This document shows positions 20,903-30,136 of a stretch of DNA of 64,000 nucleotides, one piece after another. The notes under the pieces are model-generated. The model was not told where the DNA came from. It searched no databases and saw only the letters and a list, made by a program, of their open reading frames with translations. Positions within the stretch are counted from its first letter, which is position 1; the number at the start of each line of letters is the position of its first letter. This stretch comes from Pseudomonas putida NBRC 14164 (GTDB lineage: Bacteria > Pseudomonadota > Gammaproteobacteria > Pseudomonadales > Pseudomonadaceae), in NCBI RefSeq assembly GCF_000412675.1, contig NC_021505.1:1-64000 (forward strand), in the 5' to 3' direction. The translations under genes were made by a program, and so were the position numbers.

Positions 20903-21241
20903 ATGAGCTTTTTCAAAAACATCCTGGGCGGGCACCATGGCCGTGGAAACCACGGTGGAGGCAAGCACCACAGCGGGGGACATGGGGCCGAGCAATATGA
21001 TCGCCATGGCCGGCAGCAGGGCTGCGACGGCGGTAATCAGGTGTATGACGGCGGGCGCCCTCCCACTCCTGCCCCCATCAAAGATCTGCAGGGCTGCAGG
21101 CAGTGCCGGACGGCCAACGATCCGTCAGCACGCTTTTGTCTAAACTGCGGAACACCGCTATCGAGTGGTTGCACCGCCTGCGGCTCGCTGCTGAGTGCAG
21201 GAGCAAGATTTTGCAGTCAGTGTGGCCAAGCGACGCTCTAA
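20903..21241 (+). CDS. His/Gly-rich protein with double zinc ribbon
   Basis: 112 residues. The first half is rich in His, Gly and Asp (GNHGGGKHHSGGHG). The second half has paired CxxC knuckles: CRQCRTANDPSARFCLNCG and CTACGSLLSAGARFCSQCG, a double zinc-ribbon. It has no signal peptide, so it is probably cytoplasmic. It starts 55 bp upstream of czcD on the same strand and is likely co-transcribed. The metal-binding composition suggests a Zn/Ni/Co buffer or sensor; this is inference, as the double zinc ribbon also occurs in regulatory proteins. Confidence 0.75.
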   Translation: MSFFKNILGGHHGRGNHGGGKHHSGGHGAEQYDRHGRQQGCDGGNQVYDGGRPPTPAPIKDLQGCRQCRTANDPSARFCLNCGTPLSSGCTACGSLLSAGARFCSQCGQATL

Positions 21242-21295
21242 GGCTAGGTAGACAGGAAGGCCAACGAGACCACAACCCTGCGCAAGGAGAAATAC

Positions 21296-22201
21296 GTGGG
21301 TTCAAATCATGACCATGGCAGCGCTGCAGTACGCGAGGGGCATCAGAAGAAGCTAATCATGGCGCTCGGCTTGACTGGCAGCTTCATGATTGCAGAAGTG
21401 ATCGGTGCGTGGATTACCGGCAGCCTGGCGCTGCTGTCGGACGCATCTCACATGTTCACAGATACTGCCGCCTTGGCGATCTCACTGATTGCACTTCAGA
21501 TAGCCAAGCGGCCGGCGGATCAGAAAAGAACCTTCGGCTATGCGCGCCTGGAAATTCTGGCTTCGACGTTCAACGCCGTGCTGCTCTTCCTGGTGGCGAT
21601 GTACATCTTGTATGAGGCCTACCAGCGCTTCTTCATGCCGGCGGAGATCGCTACCGGAGCGATGATGTGGATCGCAATCGCCGGCCTGATCATCAACCTA
21701 ATTTCGATGCGCCTTCTGGCATCTGCGAGCAACGAAAGCCTCAACGTCAAAGGAGCCTACCTCGAAGTTTGGAGCGACATGCTCGGCTCGCTTGGCGTAA
21801 TCATCGCGGCACTTATCATCCGCTTCACCGGCTGGACCTGGGTCGACACGATTGTCGCTGTGGCGATCGGCCTTTGGGTTCTGCCGCGGACGTGGCAGTT
21901 GCTTCGCGAAAGCCTGGGGATCCTCATGGAGGGTGTCCCGAGGGGGCTCGACGTTACGGCAATCGAGGCCACCATCCTCGGAGTAGATGGCGTGACGGAC
22001 GTTCATGACTTGCACGTGTGGGCTGTCAGCAGTGGCAGTAACGTGATGACGTCGCACGTAGTGGTTCGGGATTCTGCAGATGGGGATGCTGTGTTGGCGG
22101 CCGTCGTGGATGCTGTCAGCGATGCATTCGAAATCCATCACTGCACCATCCAGATCGAGCGGGCAGCTTTCCACGAGAGCGTTCCCTCACCCTCGCACTG
22201 A
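21296..22201 (+). CDS. czcD: Cation diffusion facilitator (Zn/Co/Cd efflux)
   Basis: Inner-membrane H+-coupled exporter of Zn2+, Co2+ and Cd2+. The 301-residue protein has six membrane helices. It begins with a short His-containing N-terminus and shows HMFTDTAAL in helix II (HxxxD half of the Zn site) and SDMLGSLGV in helix V, then a C-terminal cytoplasmic domain (about residues 205-290). The start is GTG at 21296 with AAGGAG seven bases upstream; a later ATG is out of frame. It probably forms a transcript with the zinc-ribbon gene before it. Confidence 0.92.
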   Translation: MGSNHDHGSAAVREGHQKKLIMALGLTGSFMIAEVIGAWITGSLALLSDASHMFTDTAALAISLIALQIAKRPADQKRTFGYARLEILASTFNAVLLFLVAMYILYEAYQRFFMPAEIATGAMMWIAIAGLIINLISMRLLASASNESLNVKGAYLEVWSDMLGSLGVIIAALIIRFTGWTWVDTIVAVAIGLWVLPRTWQLLRESLGILMEGVPRGLDVTAIEATILGVDGVTDVHDLHVWAVSSGSNVMTSHVVVRDSADGDAVLAAVVDAVSDAFEIHHCTIQIERAAFHESVPSPSH

Positions 22202-22358
22202 CCGATCGGTAAACACCATGCAAACACATCACCCTCCTGGCTGAGGGTGATGTTGCAAAAAAAATGCGGTGAGGGATGCCGTAAACGGCAGGAGCGCTTC
22301 AAGGGGGTTGGTGAATGGCTTCGCCTGCCCTCGTCAACAACCTCCAGAAGGCTCAGCG

Positions 22359-22709
22359 ATGGCCTGGATCATCACGAAGTACCTACTCACTGCCGGTATA
22401 GTGATTCTCGTGTCAGAGCTGGCGAAACGCAGCGACAAGCTGGGCGGCTTGGTCGCCGCCCTACCCTTGGTCACGGTCGTGACGTTGGTCTGGCTCTATT
22501 TAGAGAACCAGAGCATGGAGAAGATCTCCAACCATGCTTGGTACACGTTCTGGTACGTGCTTCCGACCCTGCCGATGTTTATTGCTTTTCCATTGCTGCT
22601 ACCTAAGCTCGGCTTTTGGCCGACACTGATCAGCAGCATCCTCATCACAATGGCCAGCTTCGGAGGCTTCGCCATACTGCTGCGCCGGTTCGGCATTGAG
22701 CTTCTATGA
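22359..22709 (+). CDS. DUF3147-like membrane protein
   Basis: 116 residues from the ATG at 22359 (MAWIITKYLLTAGIVILV), preceded by an AGAAGG site. Four hydrophobic segments span the whole protein, with charges only in loops (ELAKRSDKLGG), as in the DUF3147 family of small inner-membrane proteins. Longer forms upstream lack a ribosome-binding site. It follows czcD after a GC-rich inverted repeat (CATCACCCTC / GAGGGTGATG at 22227-22252). Function unknown; it is frequent in metal-resistance islands. Confidence 0.7.
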   Translation: MAWIITKYLLTAGIVILVSELAKRSDKLGGLVAALPLVTVVTLVWLYLENQSMEKISNHAWYTFWYVLPTLPMFIAFPLLLPKLGFWPTLISSILITMASFGGFAILLRRFGIELL

Positions 22710-22741
22710 TCCGGTGGCCGCAGGGATCATCTTGATGAGTC

Positions 22742-23068
22742 TTAACGGCTATTAACACACTCGCCCTTCACCAGGTAGCGAACCATGTGCAGTTCGCCTT
22801 TCGAGTCTTCGTAGGTCATCATGCTTCTTACATTACCGCAGTACCGCACATTGGGTGATACATACACCAACTTACCAACGTCCAGGTCCATGCCATAGGC
22901 GTAGTCTTCTAGTTGAGGCATGGGCTTTTTTACGCGTTGAGCATAATCCGCTGTAGCCTCTCTAGCAGTACGCTCGATGTGTTTATTGATCTCCATACCG
23001 CTTTGGGCATTGGCTGTTAGTGATGTAAAGAGCATAAACACGGCGATCGCTGATACAGTAGTGTTCAT
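22742..23068 (-). CDS. Exported DUF2790 protein, copy 1
   Basis: 108 residues with a signal peptide (MNTTVSAIAVFMLFTSLTANA). The mature part has the DUF2790 pattern: PMPQLEDYAYGMDLDVGKLV, a Cys pair and VRYLVKGEC. A paralogue lies at 36592-36915 in the same element. DUF2790 genes in pseudomonads often respond to zinc or copper two-component systems, and both copies here have an AATTACAA-type box upstream. Predicted periplasmic; biochemical role unknown. Confidence 0.8.
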   Translation of the reverse strand: MNTTVSAIAVFMLFTSLTANAQSGMEINKHIERTAREATADYAQRVKKPMPQLEDYAYGMDLDVGKLVYVSPNVRYCGNVRSMMTYEDSKGELHMVRYLVKGECVNSR

Positions 23069-23757
23069 AAGAAGTCCCTTAATAAAAAAGCGCCCGTAGG
23101 GGGGCGCTAAAATTCACCTACCAAAGGAGCGTATGGTTTACAGGTGAATGCACTGGCGCGAACAACTGCTCGGTGCTCTTGCCAAGCTGCTTTGAAATGA
23201 GACAATTTCCAAAGCAGCGATGCCTCTTCCGCTGCCCTTAAACTAGCAAAGGAGGCTAACACCAAGATGATCGTGCAATTACAATTTGGACATGTAATAG
23301 ATTGTAAGATAATTATTCGAGAGAATATCGAGCCGCCACGTGAACTAATTTGCAGAAAGGCGCTGCGGTTTGCGGCCGTGCATGGGGTCTGCCTGCGTGG
23401 CGCCCTCGATCCAAGGCCAGTACCAGTCCTTGCAAGCTAACGACCGAAATGCTGCCTGTCCTGGCCGATTCCACCTGCCAGGCGAATCTGTCATACACCG
23501 CCGCAGGCCCCAGAATCCGCTATGCTTAGGGGTGGAGCCTGCATGACTGTCAGAAATCTTGCGGCTACATTACAAATTTGTAGGATTTCGCCGCGGCCAG
23601 CTTCTTCGCGTTAAGATTCAAGCGTCCTCAGGTGACCCGGCGTATGGACAGAGGTAGCGACTACCACATGCCATACCCTCAGCCAAACTTTCGAACAGCC
23701 TGCAACCATAATCTTGGCGGATTAGGCCAACTCCTTCCTCACACCTTGAGATAAGTT
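23069..23757. promoter_or_regulatory. Divergent promoter region of the DUF2790 gene and the two-component system
   Basis: 689 bp. Two CzcR/CopR-like elements are present: ATTACAATTTG at 23278-23288 with an inverted TTGTAA at 23302-23307, and a 12-bp palindrome TACAAATTTGTA at 23571-23582. A short frame from 23266 (about 58 residues, with AGGAGG upstream) is not convincing as a gene. Confidence 0.6.
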
Positions 23758-24432
23758 ATGCGCGTTCTAGTTGTGGAAGACGAAATTAAAACTGCCGAAT
23801 ATCTTCAGCAGGGCCTATCCGAAAGCGGGTATGTCGTAGATATCGTGCACAACGGTGTAGATGCTCTGCACTTGTTCAACACTAATGTCTATTCGTTGGT
23901 CCTCCTGGACGTGAACCTCCCGGGTATCGACGGCTGGGACCTGCTGGAAACCATCCGTAAGACCAGCCGGGTCCGCATCATCATGCTGACCGCCCGCGGA
24001 CGCATCAATGACAAGCTCAAGGGCTTGGACGGCGGCGCGGATGACTACCTTGTGAAGCCATTCGAATTCCCTGAGCTGCTTGCTCGCATCCGTTCGCTGC
24101 AACGCCGTGGTGATGAGTTAGTCGAGAAGAGCTCGCTGAAAATTGCCGATCTGGAACTCGACTCCGTCCGCCATCGCGTCTTCCGCGGTGGCACACGCAT
24201 CGATCTCACCACCAAGGAATTTGCGCTTCTGCACCTGCTCATGAGCCGAACGGGCGAAGCGCTGACTCGCTCTCAGATCATCTCGTTGGTCTGGGATATG
24301 AATTTCGATTGCGACACCAATGTCATCGATGTAGCCATCCGGCGCTTGCGCTCGAAGATCGATGACCCGTTTGAAACCAAGCTCATTCACACGCTTCGTG
24401 GCGTTGGGTACGTTTTTGAGGAACGCGCATGA
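23758..24432 (+). CDS. czcR: OmpR-family response regulator (CzcR/CopR type)
   Basis: Transcription factor phosphorylated by the adjacent sensor kinase. The 224-residue protein has a receiver domain with the acidic pair EDE near residues 7-9, phospho-acceptor D51 in LLDVNLPG and the conserved Lys in [15 protein letters not shown], then a winged-helix OmpR domain ending [15 protein letters not shown]. The ATG at 23758 begins the MRVLVVEDE family start. The 3' end overlaps the kinase gene as ATGA. It shares long stretches with the orphan regulator at 45092. CzcR and CopR are close relatives, so the exact metal is inferred from the czc/cadA neighbours. Confidence 0.85.
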   Translation: MRVLVVEDEIKTAEYLQQGLSESGYVVDIVHNGVDALHLFNTNVYSLVLLDVNLPGIDGWDLLETIRKTSRVRIIMLTARGRINDKLKGLDGGADDYLVKPFEFPELLARIRSLQRRGDELVEKSSLKIADLELDSVRHRVFRGGTRIDLTTKEFALLHLLMSRTGEALTRSQIISLVWDMNFDCDTNVIDVAIRRLRSKIDDPFETKLIHTLRGVGYVFEERA

Positions 24433-25847
24433 GGCCATTCAGCCTGGCTGCAAAGCTGGGGTTAAAAGTTGGGTTGATGAGCGCAGCGTTGCTGCTTCTG
24501 TTCGCCACCTTTGGCTATCTGATGGTAGGCAAGGCTCTGGAAAGAAATGCCAGAGCAGACCTGGAAGTAAAGATGGCGGGGATGGCTCACAACCTGTCCA
24601 CCATCCCGGACATCTCCGGCGTCAACGCGGATGCGCATCAGCTTGTCGATTTGGTCATGGGCCACAACAACCTGTATGTGAGCATATTCGATACCTCACA
24701 GAATCAGACTCCCCTGCTCTCGATTGGCTCGAAACAGGTCAATCTGGAGGTGCACAAGTTTCAGCCGGCGGCCCAGCCCAAAGAGCACGAATGGCGTGAT
24801 ACGCAGGACCGTCCTCTGCTGAGTGCTTCTCGAATCATGCGTTTGGGCGATGGAACAGAGGTCAGCGTCTATATGACCATGGACCAGTCATCCAGTGAGG
24901 CGCTGCTCGATGCGTTGCTGACCTGGGCCTTGATGATGTCCCCCGTCATCCTCGCACTGATCTTGGCCATTGGCTGGTGGACTGTGCGCAGAGGCCTGCT
25001 ACCACTGACCAAGTTCCTCAAGATCGCCTCGAAAATCTCAACCGAGAGCCTCGACCATCGCCTTCCAACTGATGGGATGCCGGCAGAACTCAAAATGCTC
25101 GCCGACGGCATCAACATCATGCTGGCTCGCCTGGATGATGGGGTTCAGCAGCTCTCGCAGTTTTCTGACGACCTTGCTCACGAACTTCGAGCACCGCTTT
25201 CCAACCTGATGGGCAAGGCCCAGGTTGCCTTGACCAGAGAACGATCGCTTTCCGAGTACCGGGAGGTTCTGGAGTCGTGCACAGAAGAGCTGGACCGCAT
25301 GAGCCGCATGGTTTCCGACATGCTGTTCTTGGCCCAGGTCAGTCATCCAGCATCAATGGTGGAGTTCGAATCCGTCTCCTTGGTCGACGAGGTTCAGCGA
25401 GTGTGCGATCTCTTCAGCATTTCAGCAGAAGAAGGCGAGATTCAGCTGCAGATCTCCGGCAGTGATGACGTGGTGCGCGGGAATCGCCTGATGGTTCAAC
25501 GTGCCGTCTCGAATCTGGTCTCGAACGCGATCCGTTACTGCCCTCGCGGCCGCACGGTCTACGTTAAGGTGCAGCATAGTGCGAGCGGTACGACGTTGAG
25601 TGTCGGCAACCCCGGCCGTGGTATTGCCAAGGAACACCACGCGCACTTGTTTGAGCGGTTCTACCGTGTGGACAAGAGCCGAGCACGGAGCGAAGGCGGT
25701 ACCGGTCTTGGCTTGGCCATTGTGCAGTCGATCATGAGTCTGCACCAGGGATCGGCGAGCGTGGAGGTGACCGAAGAAAACTTCACCTGGTTCCACCTTC
25801 ACTTTCCGGAAGCCCAGCAAATGCAGCCGGCAATGACCGCCGCTTAA
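24429..25847 (+). CDS. czcS: Heavy-metal sensor histidine kinase (CzcS/CopS type)
   Basis: Inner-membrane sensor that senses periplasmic metal and phosphorylates the regulator before it. The 472-residue protein has two membrane segments (about residues 14-35 and 160-182) around a periplasmic domain, a HAMP region, the H-box [14 protein letters not shown] near residue 250, the N-box [10 protein letters not shown] and the G-box [13 protein letters not shown], typical of the heavy-metal kinases (CusS/CzcS). It overlaps the regulator by 4 bp. A terminator at 25865-25893 follows. Confidence 0.88.
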   Translation: MRPFSLAAKLGLKVGLMSAALLLLFATFGYLMVGKALERNARADLEVKMAGMAHNLSTIPDISGVNADAHQLVDLVMGHNNLYVSIFDTSQNQTPLLSIGSKQVNLEVHKFQPAAQPKEHEWRDTQDRPLLSASRIMRLGDGTEVSVYMTMDQSSSEALLDALLTWALMMSPVILALILAIGWWTVRRGLLPLTKFLKIASKISTESLDHRLPTDGMPAELKMLADGINIMLARLDDGVQQLSQFSDDLAHELRAPLSNLMGKAQVALTRERSLSEYREVLESCTEELDRMSRMVSDMLFLAQVSHPASMVEFESVSLVDEVQRVCDLFSISAEEGEIQLQISGSDDVVRGNRLMVQRAVSNLVSNAIRYCPRGRTVYVKVQHSASGTTLSVGNPGRGIAKEHHAHLFERFYRVDKSRARSEGGTGLGLAIVQSIMSLHQGSASVEVTEENFTWFHLHFPEAQQMQPAMTAA

Positions 25848-25864
25848 ATTGCGCAGACACGATT

Positions 25865-25893
25865 AGGCCCGTCAATCGACGGGCCTTTTGTTT
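25865..25893. terminator. Rho-independent terminator after the sensor kinase
   Basis: AGGCCCGTC, loop AATC, GACGGGCCT, then TTTTG. It ends the regulator-kinase transcript just before the convergent minus-strand gene. Confidence 0.85.
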
Positions 25894-25904
25894 GCCTCAA
25901 TGCA

Positions 25905-26492
25905 TCAGTGCCGAAGGACCACAGGGTCCATGGGCGACCGCAGAATCACCGACTTAATAATCTTCTGTTCGTCAGGATTGGCGTTTTTCCACAGGTGTGA
26001 GAAGTACTGAGCATTCACTTTCTCTTGAGCACTTACGCTGCCGGCGGCATCGATCAGGCGCATGGTCGAGTAGACACAGATCAGCGCCAGAATGAAGAAC
26101 GCCGTGGCGACCACCATCACATAACGCTTGGCCAGCACCGGTGCCCGCTTGAGCTCCTGGATAGAGGCGTCCGCCGCCTTTGTCGCTGCTGTAAGCTCCG
26201 AGATCAGTGGCTGGATGGCGGTGTCGACTCCGCGGCATGCAGCTGAATACGCTGATGCAGCGGCGCGCAAGGCAACCTCCTCCGCGTTCGACCAAGCCTT
26301 CTCCGCCTTTCGCACCTCCTCCTGAATCTGCCGGCCGACAGCGTCCACCTGCTCCACCAGTTCGTTCGACCTCTCCAGAACAGCGCTGGAGGTGCGCGTC
26401 TGCGAGGTCAGCTCATCGAGCTGGACAGTGAGTTTTTCAGTGCAGCGGCGAAAGTCACCGATAGCAACTGCCCAGGGCTCTATGTCATTCAT
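25905..26492 (-). CDS. Unknown coiled-coil protein with one membrane segment
   Basis: 195 residues, unrecognised. It has a long helical and probably coiled-coil part (about residues 20-110, rich in Glu, Ala, Gln and Lys) followed by one hydrophobic segment (YVMVVATAFFILALICVYS, about 123-141) and a short C-terminal tail (WKNANPDEQKIIKSVILR). It resembles in layout mobilisation-accessory or membrane-scaffold proteins, but I see no specific match. The start at 26492 follows a CTAGGAGAT-like site on the minus strand. Its promoter region (26493-26758) holds two AATTGTAAT boxes, so it may respond to the metal regulator. Confidence 0.65.
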   Translation of the reverse strand: MNDIEPWAVAIGDFRRCTEKLTVQLDELTSQTRTSSAVLERSNELVEQVDAVGRQIQEEVRKAEKAWSNAEEVALRAAASAYSAACRGVDTAIQPLISELTAATKAADASIQELKRAPVLAKRYVMVVATAFFILALICVYSTMRLIDAAGSVSAQEKVNAQYFSHLWKNANPDEQKIIKSVILRSPMDPVVLRH

Positions 26493-26758
26493 GGCTATCT
26501 CCTAGGGCGGCCAACAACGCCGCGCTGAATTAACGCGCTAGATATCAAAATTGTAATTTAAGAGAAAATTCGAAGTCGCCCTCGACAGTGCCGAGATAGA
26601 CATGATCCTTCCAGATTTGAAGATTTAACGCATCCTATCTGCAGCCAAAATTACGGAATTGTAATTATTGACTCACCTTGTCGTTAGCTTCGCGTTCCTA
26701 AACTACAAACCAACAAAGGCCGCTAATCAGGTTGGCCTAGTATGAACCGAGGTTCACA
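26493..26758. promoter_or_regulatory. Divergent region with two CzcR-like boxes
   Basis: TCAAAATTGTAATT at 26545-26558 and TTACGGAATTGTAAT at 26651-26665 (TTAC-N6-GTAA) lie between the coiled-coil gene (minus) and the small secreted-protein gene (plus). Confidence 0.55.
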
Positions 26759-26980
26759 ATGAAATTTGTCAAATCTATCGCTATTGGCAGCCTGCTGCTG
26801 GGTCTCATGGGTACCGCTTACGCTGAAGGCGGCTTCGAGCGAACGAAACAGTTCAACGAGAACTTCCGAACCGAACAGGCTCGCCTATGGAGCGATGACT
26901 CTTCGGACCAGAACAAACAACAAGTCGCTCAAGAGCAAAAGAAAGAAAGCAAGGATGGTAAGGAACAAGCCGACAATTAA
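26759..26980 (+). CDS. Small exported protein, 73 residues
   Basis: A signal peptide (MKFVKSIAIGSLLLGLMGTAYA) is followed by a short, charged mature part (about 50 residues, rich in Glu, Gln and Lys; no Cys). An AACCGAGG segment precedes the ATG. It is followed by a terminator at 27022-27051 and preceded by a TTAC-N6-GTAA box, so it is probably a periplasmic member of the metal regulon. No family recognised. Confidence 0.7.
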   Translation: MKFVKSIAIGSLLLGLMGTAYAEGGFERTKQFNENFRTEQARLWSDDSSDQNKQQVAQEQKKESKDGKEQADN

Positions 26981-27021
26981 TCGGCGGTTAAATAGGACTT
27001 CAAATGACGAAAGAAATCGAC

Positions 27022-27051
27022 AAAAAAGCCAGGGTAAAACCTGGCTTTTTT
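27022..27051. terminator. Bidirectional Rho-independent terminator
   Basis: AGCCAGG (27027-27033) and CCTGGCT (27040-27046), flanked by A6 and T6 runs. It serves the small secreted gene (plus) and the glycosyltransferase operon (minus, stop at 27063). Confidence 0.88.
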
Positions 27052-27062
27052 GTGCTTGGAAT

Positions 27063-28517
27063 TTAGCCTTCGTTCTTGCGAGGCGTTTCCGCATTGCTTT
27101 CTCCGGCCAGACCCTCGGCACCTTGTGCGGGGCGTTTCCAATGGCACAGCAGGAGCTGGCTGGCGTTCGCTTCGGTGATCGATGTGCAAGCTAGATCAGC
27201 GGGCAGACCATCCTTGCTGTCTCGCAAGCGCCTGGACAGATAGAACGAGCCATCCCGCGGCCACTTGGCAGGATCCTTGATGTTCTCGGACTTCCCGCTG
27301 CTGTAAAACTCCGACGAGTATGAGCGGCGGCCAGGATAGATCAGGGGAGCGGAATGAGCAGACTGCACATTGAGCCAGGCTTGAACCACATCCCGCTGAT
27401 TCTGAGGGCGCTCCTCTAGTACCCCGGCGTAGATGATGCCCGCACCGATGATTGGCAACACCAATGCGCTCGCAGCGGCAGCCCAGGTGGTCTTCGGGCC
27501 AACTTCGCTGACCCGTGCAGACAGCAGCAATGCCCACGCTGGCAGCGCGGGTAGCAGGTAGGTCCACAGAATGTTGCCTGCAAATGTGAAGAAGACCGGT
27601 GTCGCCAAGGCCCACAGCCAGAGGTAGGCTTTGAAGCGCTGCATCGATCCACGCTTGCGGATCAACAGTGGTAGAAACAAGGCCCATGGCAGTAGCGACA
27701 ATCCGAGCTGGATCCAGATGCTGCCGTACGGCTTGGCATGAGCACTACCATAGAGGTCCCCTGCCCAGTTACTGACGACGTAGCGGCTCCAGTGCTCACC
27801 AACGAAGAAGTACTCCATGAAGCCGGGCGTTTTCATCTCGGCCGCGACATACCATGGCACGGATATACCGAACATGAGTACAAGGCCGCTAATCCAGGGA
27901 AGCCTCAGTACCCGTCCCCATTCCTTGTAGATAACGAACCAGGCGAATGCCGGCGCCCCCATAAGCACCAGGGTCAGCGGCCCTTTGGCAAGCAAGCCCA
28001 GCCCGAGACCTGCGAACATCAGGTAGGCATCCGCCTTGCTGGCGCACTTCATCCAACGCCAGAAACCGTAGCTGGCCAGCAGAATCGAGAACGACAAAAC
28101 AGGGTCAGTCAGCACAACACCGCTGGAGACCAGGCCAAGTGTGGTGCTGGAAAAAATAATGGCAGCCCAGATGCCGGCGTTACGAGAAATCTGCTGCGTG
28201 CCGAGTTTGATGATGATGAAACAGCTTGCCAGGTGGAGTAGCCACGCTGGGAAGCGCGCAGCGAACTCGTTAACGCCGAAGACCGTCATGCTCGCGGCCT
28301 GGGTCCAGAAGGACAACGGAGGCTTGCCCCAGAACGGTACCCCGTAGTCGAACATGGGCGTGATCCAGTCATTCAACTCGACCATCTTGCGAGCCATTTC
28401 AGCGTAACGGGCCTCAGATGTGTCCATCAGCGGGTAGATGCCCAGCCCCACCAAACGCAATAGCAAAATCGAACCCAGGACCCACCACAGCGTCCTCTCG
28501 TTCTTCAGGTTCAGCAT
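27063..28517 (-). CDS. GT39/ArnT-like lipid-linked sugar transferase
   Basis: 484 residues and about ten membrane helices. The first periplasmic loop has the motif DTSEARYAEMARKM (near residue 33), the acidic catalytic site of ArnT/PMT-type (GT39) enzymes that move a sugar from undecaprenyl phosphate to lipid A or another acceptor. It ends in a soluble periplasmic domain. It is the third gene of a gtrA-gtrB-GT39 operon and overlaps the GT2 gene by 7 bp. Substrate unknown: classical aminoarabinose genes are not nearby, so glucose or another hexose is as likely. Confidence 0.8.
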   Translation of the reverse strand: MLNLKNERTLWWVLGSILLLRLVGLGIYPLMDTSEARYAEMARKMVELNDWITPMFDYGVPFWGKPPLSFWTQAASMTVFGVNEFAARFPAWLLHLASCFIIIKLGTQQISRNAGIWAAIIFSSTTLGLVSSGVVLTDPVLSFSILLASYGFWRWMKCASKADAYLMFAGLGLGLLAKGPLTLVLMGAPAFAWFVIYKEWGRVLRLPWISGLVLMFGISVPWYVAAEMKTPGFMEYFFVGEHWSRYVVSNWAGDLYGSAHAKPYGSIWIQLGLSLLPWALFLPLLIRKRGSMQRFKAYLWLWALATPVFFTFAGNILWTYLLPALPAWALLLSARVSEVGPKTTWAAAASALVLPIIGAGIIYAGVLEERPQNQRDVVQAWLNVQSAHSAPLIYPGRRSYSSEFYSSGKSENIKDPAKWPRDGSFYLSRRLRDSKDGLPADLACTSITEANASQLLLCHWKRPAQGAEGLAGESNAETPRKNEG

Positions 28518-29494
28518 TTCTTACCCTCGATCGAAGCCATCGAAGGGTGGAGTGACACGGGATCTGCCTTGTTGCTGTGCTTCAGGAAATAGAGAGGCCG
28601 GCGCTTCACTTCCGCGAGTGTCACGCCCAGGTACTCCCCCACCATGGCGACACCGACGCACATGAATGAAGCCATTCCGACGATCAGGTGATGGATGTCG
28701 AAACTGCCTGCCACAAGCGACGCAAGCATGTAGCAGATGCTGGAGACGAAAAGACCGAAACTGATGAGGCTGAAAATGCGCAGTGGTTTGCGAGAGAAGC
28801 TGACGATGCTCTCGATGGCCAGATTGAACAGGCCAGCTGCATTCCATTTGGTGCTCCCGGCATGGCGAACAGTGCGATTGTAGGGCAGTTCGATGGTACG
28901 AAAGCCTACCCAGCCGATCATGCCTTTGAGAATCCTGGAGCGTTCATCCAGGGCCCGCAGGGCTGCCAGCGGCGCAGGCCCAATCAATCGGAAATCGCTG
29001 ACATCGGCCGGCATGTCCACCTTCTCCACCAGGCGCTGCATGACCCAGTAGTAAGCCCGGGCACTCATGCGCTTGAACCACGAATCACCGATTCTCAGGT
29101 TGCGCTGCATGTTCACCACGTCGTAGCCGCGTTGCCAGTAGTCCACCATGGCCGCGATGAGCTCTGGTGGATCCTGCAGGTCGACATCAATGAAGATCAG
29201 CGCACTGCCACGGGCATGGTCTATCCCGGCGCTCAGTGCAGCCTCTTTGCCGAAGTTGCGACTCAGGGACAGGCAACGTACAGATGACCCATCCTGATAG
29301 TGGCGAAGAATGTCGGCCGTCCGGTCATTACTGCCGTCGTCGACATAGAGGATTTCGCAGGAGACGGGTAAGCGCTTCACCACGCGGGTGATTCGCTGGT
29401 GGAACTCGGGGATGGTTTCCTCTTCCTGGAAGCAAGGGACCACGATGGTTAACAAGGGATCAGGGCGCTCGGGAAAGCGATGTAATGTCTGCAT
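28511..29494 (-). CDS. GtrB/ArnC-like polyprenyl-phosphate glycosyltransferase
   Basis: 327 residues; a GT2 family enzyme that loads a sugar onto undecaprenyl phosphate. The N-terminal GT-A domain has VVPCFQEEETI and DxD-type FIDVDLQDPPE, and two C-terminal membrane helices (SLISFGLFVSSICYMLASL and the following one) anchor it. I chose the ATG at 29494 (MQTLHRFPERPD); an in-frame start 36 bp upstream is possible. It overlaps gtrA upstream by 35 bp and the GT39 gene downstream by 7 bp, so the three are translated together. Confidence 0.86.
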   Translation of the reverse strand: MQTLHRFPERPDPLLTIVVPCFQEEETIPEFHQRITRVVKRLPVSCEILYVDDGSNDRTADILRHYQDGSSVRCLSLSRNFGKEAALSAGIDHARGSALIFIDVDLQDPPELIAAMVDYWQRGYDVVNMQRNLRIGDSWFKRMSARAYYWVMQRLVEKVDMPADVSDFRLIGPAPLAALRALDERSRILKGMIGWVGFRTIELPYNRTVRHAGSTKWNAAGLFNLAIESIVSFSRKPLRIFSLISFGLFVSSICYMLASLVAGSFDIHHLIVGMASFMCVGVAMVGEYLGVTLAEVKRRPLYFLKHSNKADPVSLHPSMASIEGKKC

Positions 29495-29879
29495 GATTGA
29501 ATGTCCAAAAACGATGTGCAATGAATCCAAGTGCAGTGAGGCTTAAGGTCACTACGACTTGGGAGATGAGCGGTGACAGATTCGACTTGATGAGGAACCA
29601 CATACCCACGCCATTGCCGAAGTTTGTGGTTAACGCGACCAGTGCAAACCTGACAGGCTGAAACTTACGAGAGCCATCTGCCACAAAACAGAGCGCCCTA
29701 TTTCCAATGAAGCTCGCGATTGCGCCAACCATGCCGCCACAGATACTGGCCAGTAACGGAGTAACGAATTCTGTCGTAACCAGCAATAGGAACACCGCAT
29801 AATGGACTCCCGTTGCTATGAAGCCGATCCCCAGATAACGAATCAGTAAGGTAGTAAGAGGTGGGGTTTGATTTTCCAT
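29460..29879 (-). CDS. GtrA-family membrane protein
   Basis: 139 residues and four membrane helices (starting TLLIRYLGIGFIATGVHYAVF), the GtrA family of putative flippases for undecaprenyl-phosphate-sugar. I chose the ATG at 29879 over a TTG two codons upstream. It is the first gene of the gtrA-gtrB-GT39 operon. The promoter lies in the shared region 29880-30136, which has the GGATTACAATGTTGACA element. Confidence 0.83.
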   Translation of the reverse strand: MENQTPPLTTLLIRYLGIGFIATGVHYAVFLLLVTTEFVTPLLASICGGMVGAIASFIGNRALCFVADGSRKFQPVRFALVALTTNFGNGVGMWFLIKSNLSPLISQVVVTLSLTALGFIAHRFWTFNHADITSLSRAP

Positions 29880-30136
29880 GCCCAAAGCCTATGGAGGCAA
29901 AGGTGAAAAAATAGTGAACTAAATGTAAATGCGTAATTAGCCGAATCTATATATGGTAAGTAACAAGTCGGCGCACTAGGCTAGCACGCTACAATATCAG
30001 AGGGATTGCCTGAAAATTACGCTTTCGAAATAAAAGCCTTCCGATAACGCATGCATGACCCGTGGATTACAATGTTGACAAGATAAGGAAACACCGGGTG
30101 GCATTGAGATAGATTCCCCGAATTAAGGGGGACCTA
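29880..30136. promoter_or_regulatory. Divergent promoter region of the gtrA operon and the LysR gene
   Basis: 257 bp. GGATTACAATGTTGACA at 30064-30080 matches 16 of 17 bases of the element at 20642-20658 near eptA. The repeated AATTAG/TTACG tracts at 29930-30030 are AT-rich. A response regulator such as ColR may act here (inference). Confidence 0.55.

Noticed and set aside
23266..23442. Frame of about 58 residues with an AGGAGG upstream
   Set aside because: It overlaps the CzcR-like box, has poor protein-like composition and no terminator; the AGGAGG may be chance.
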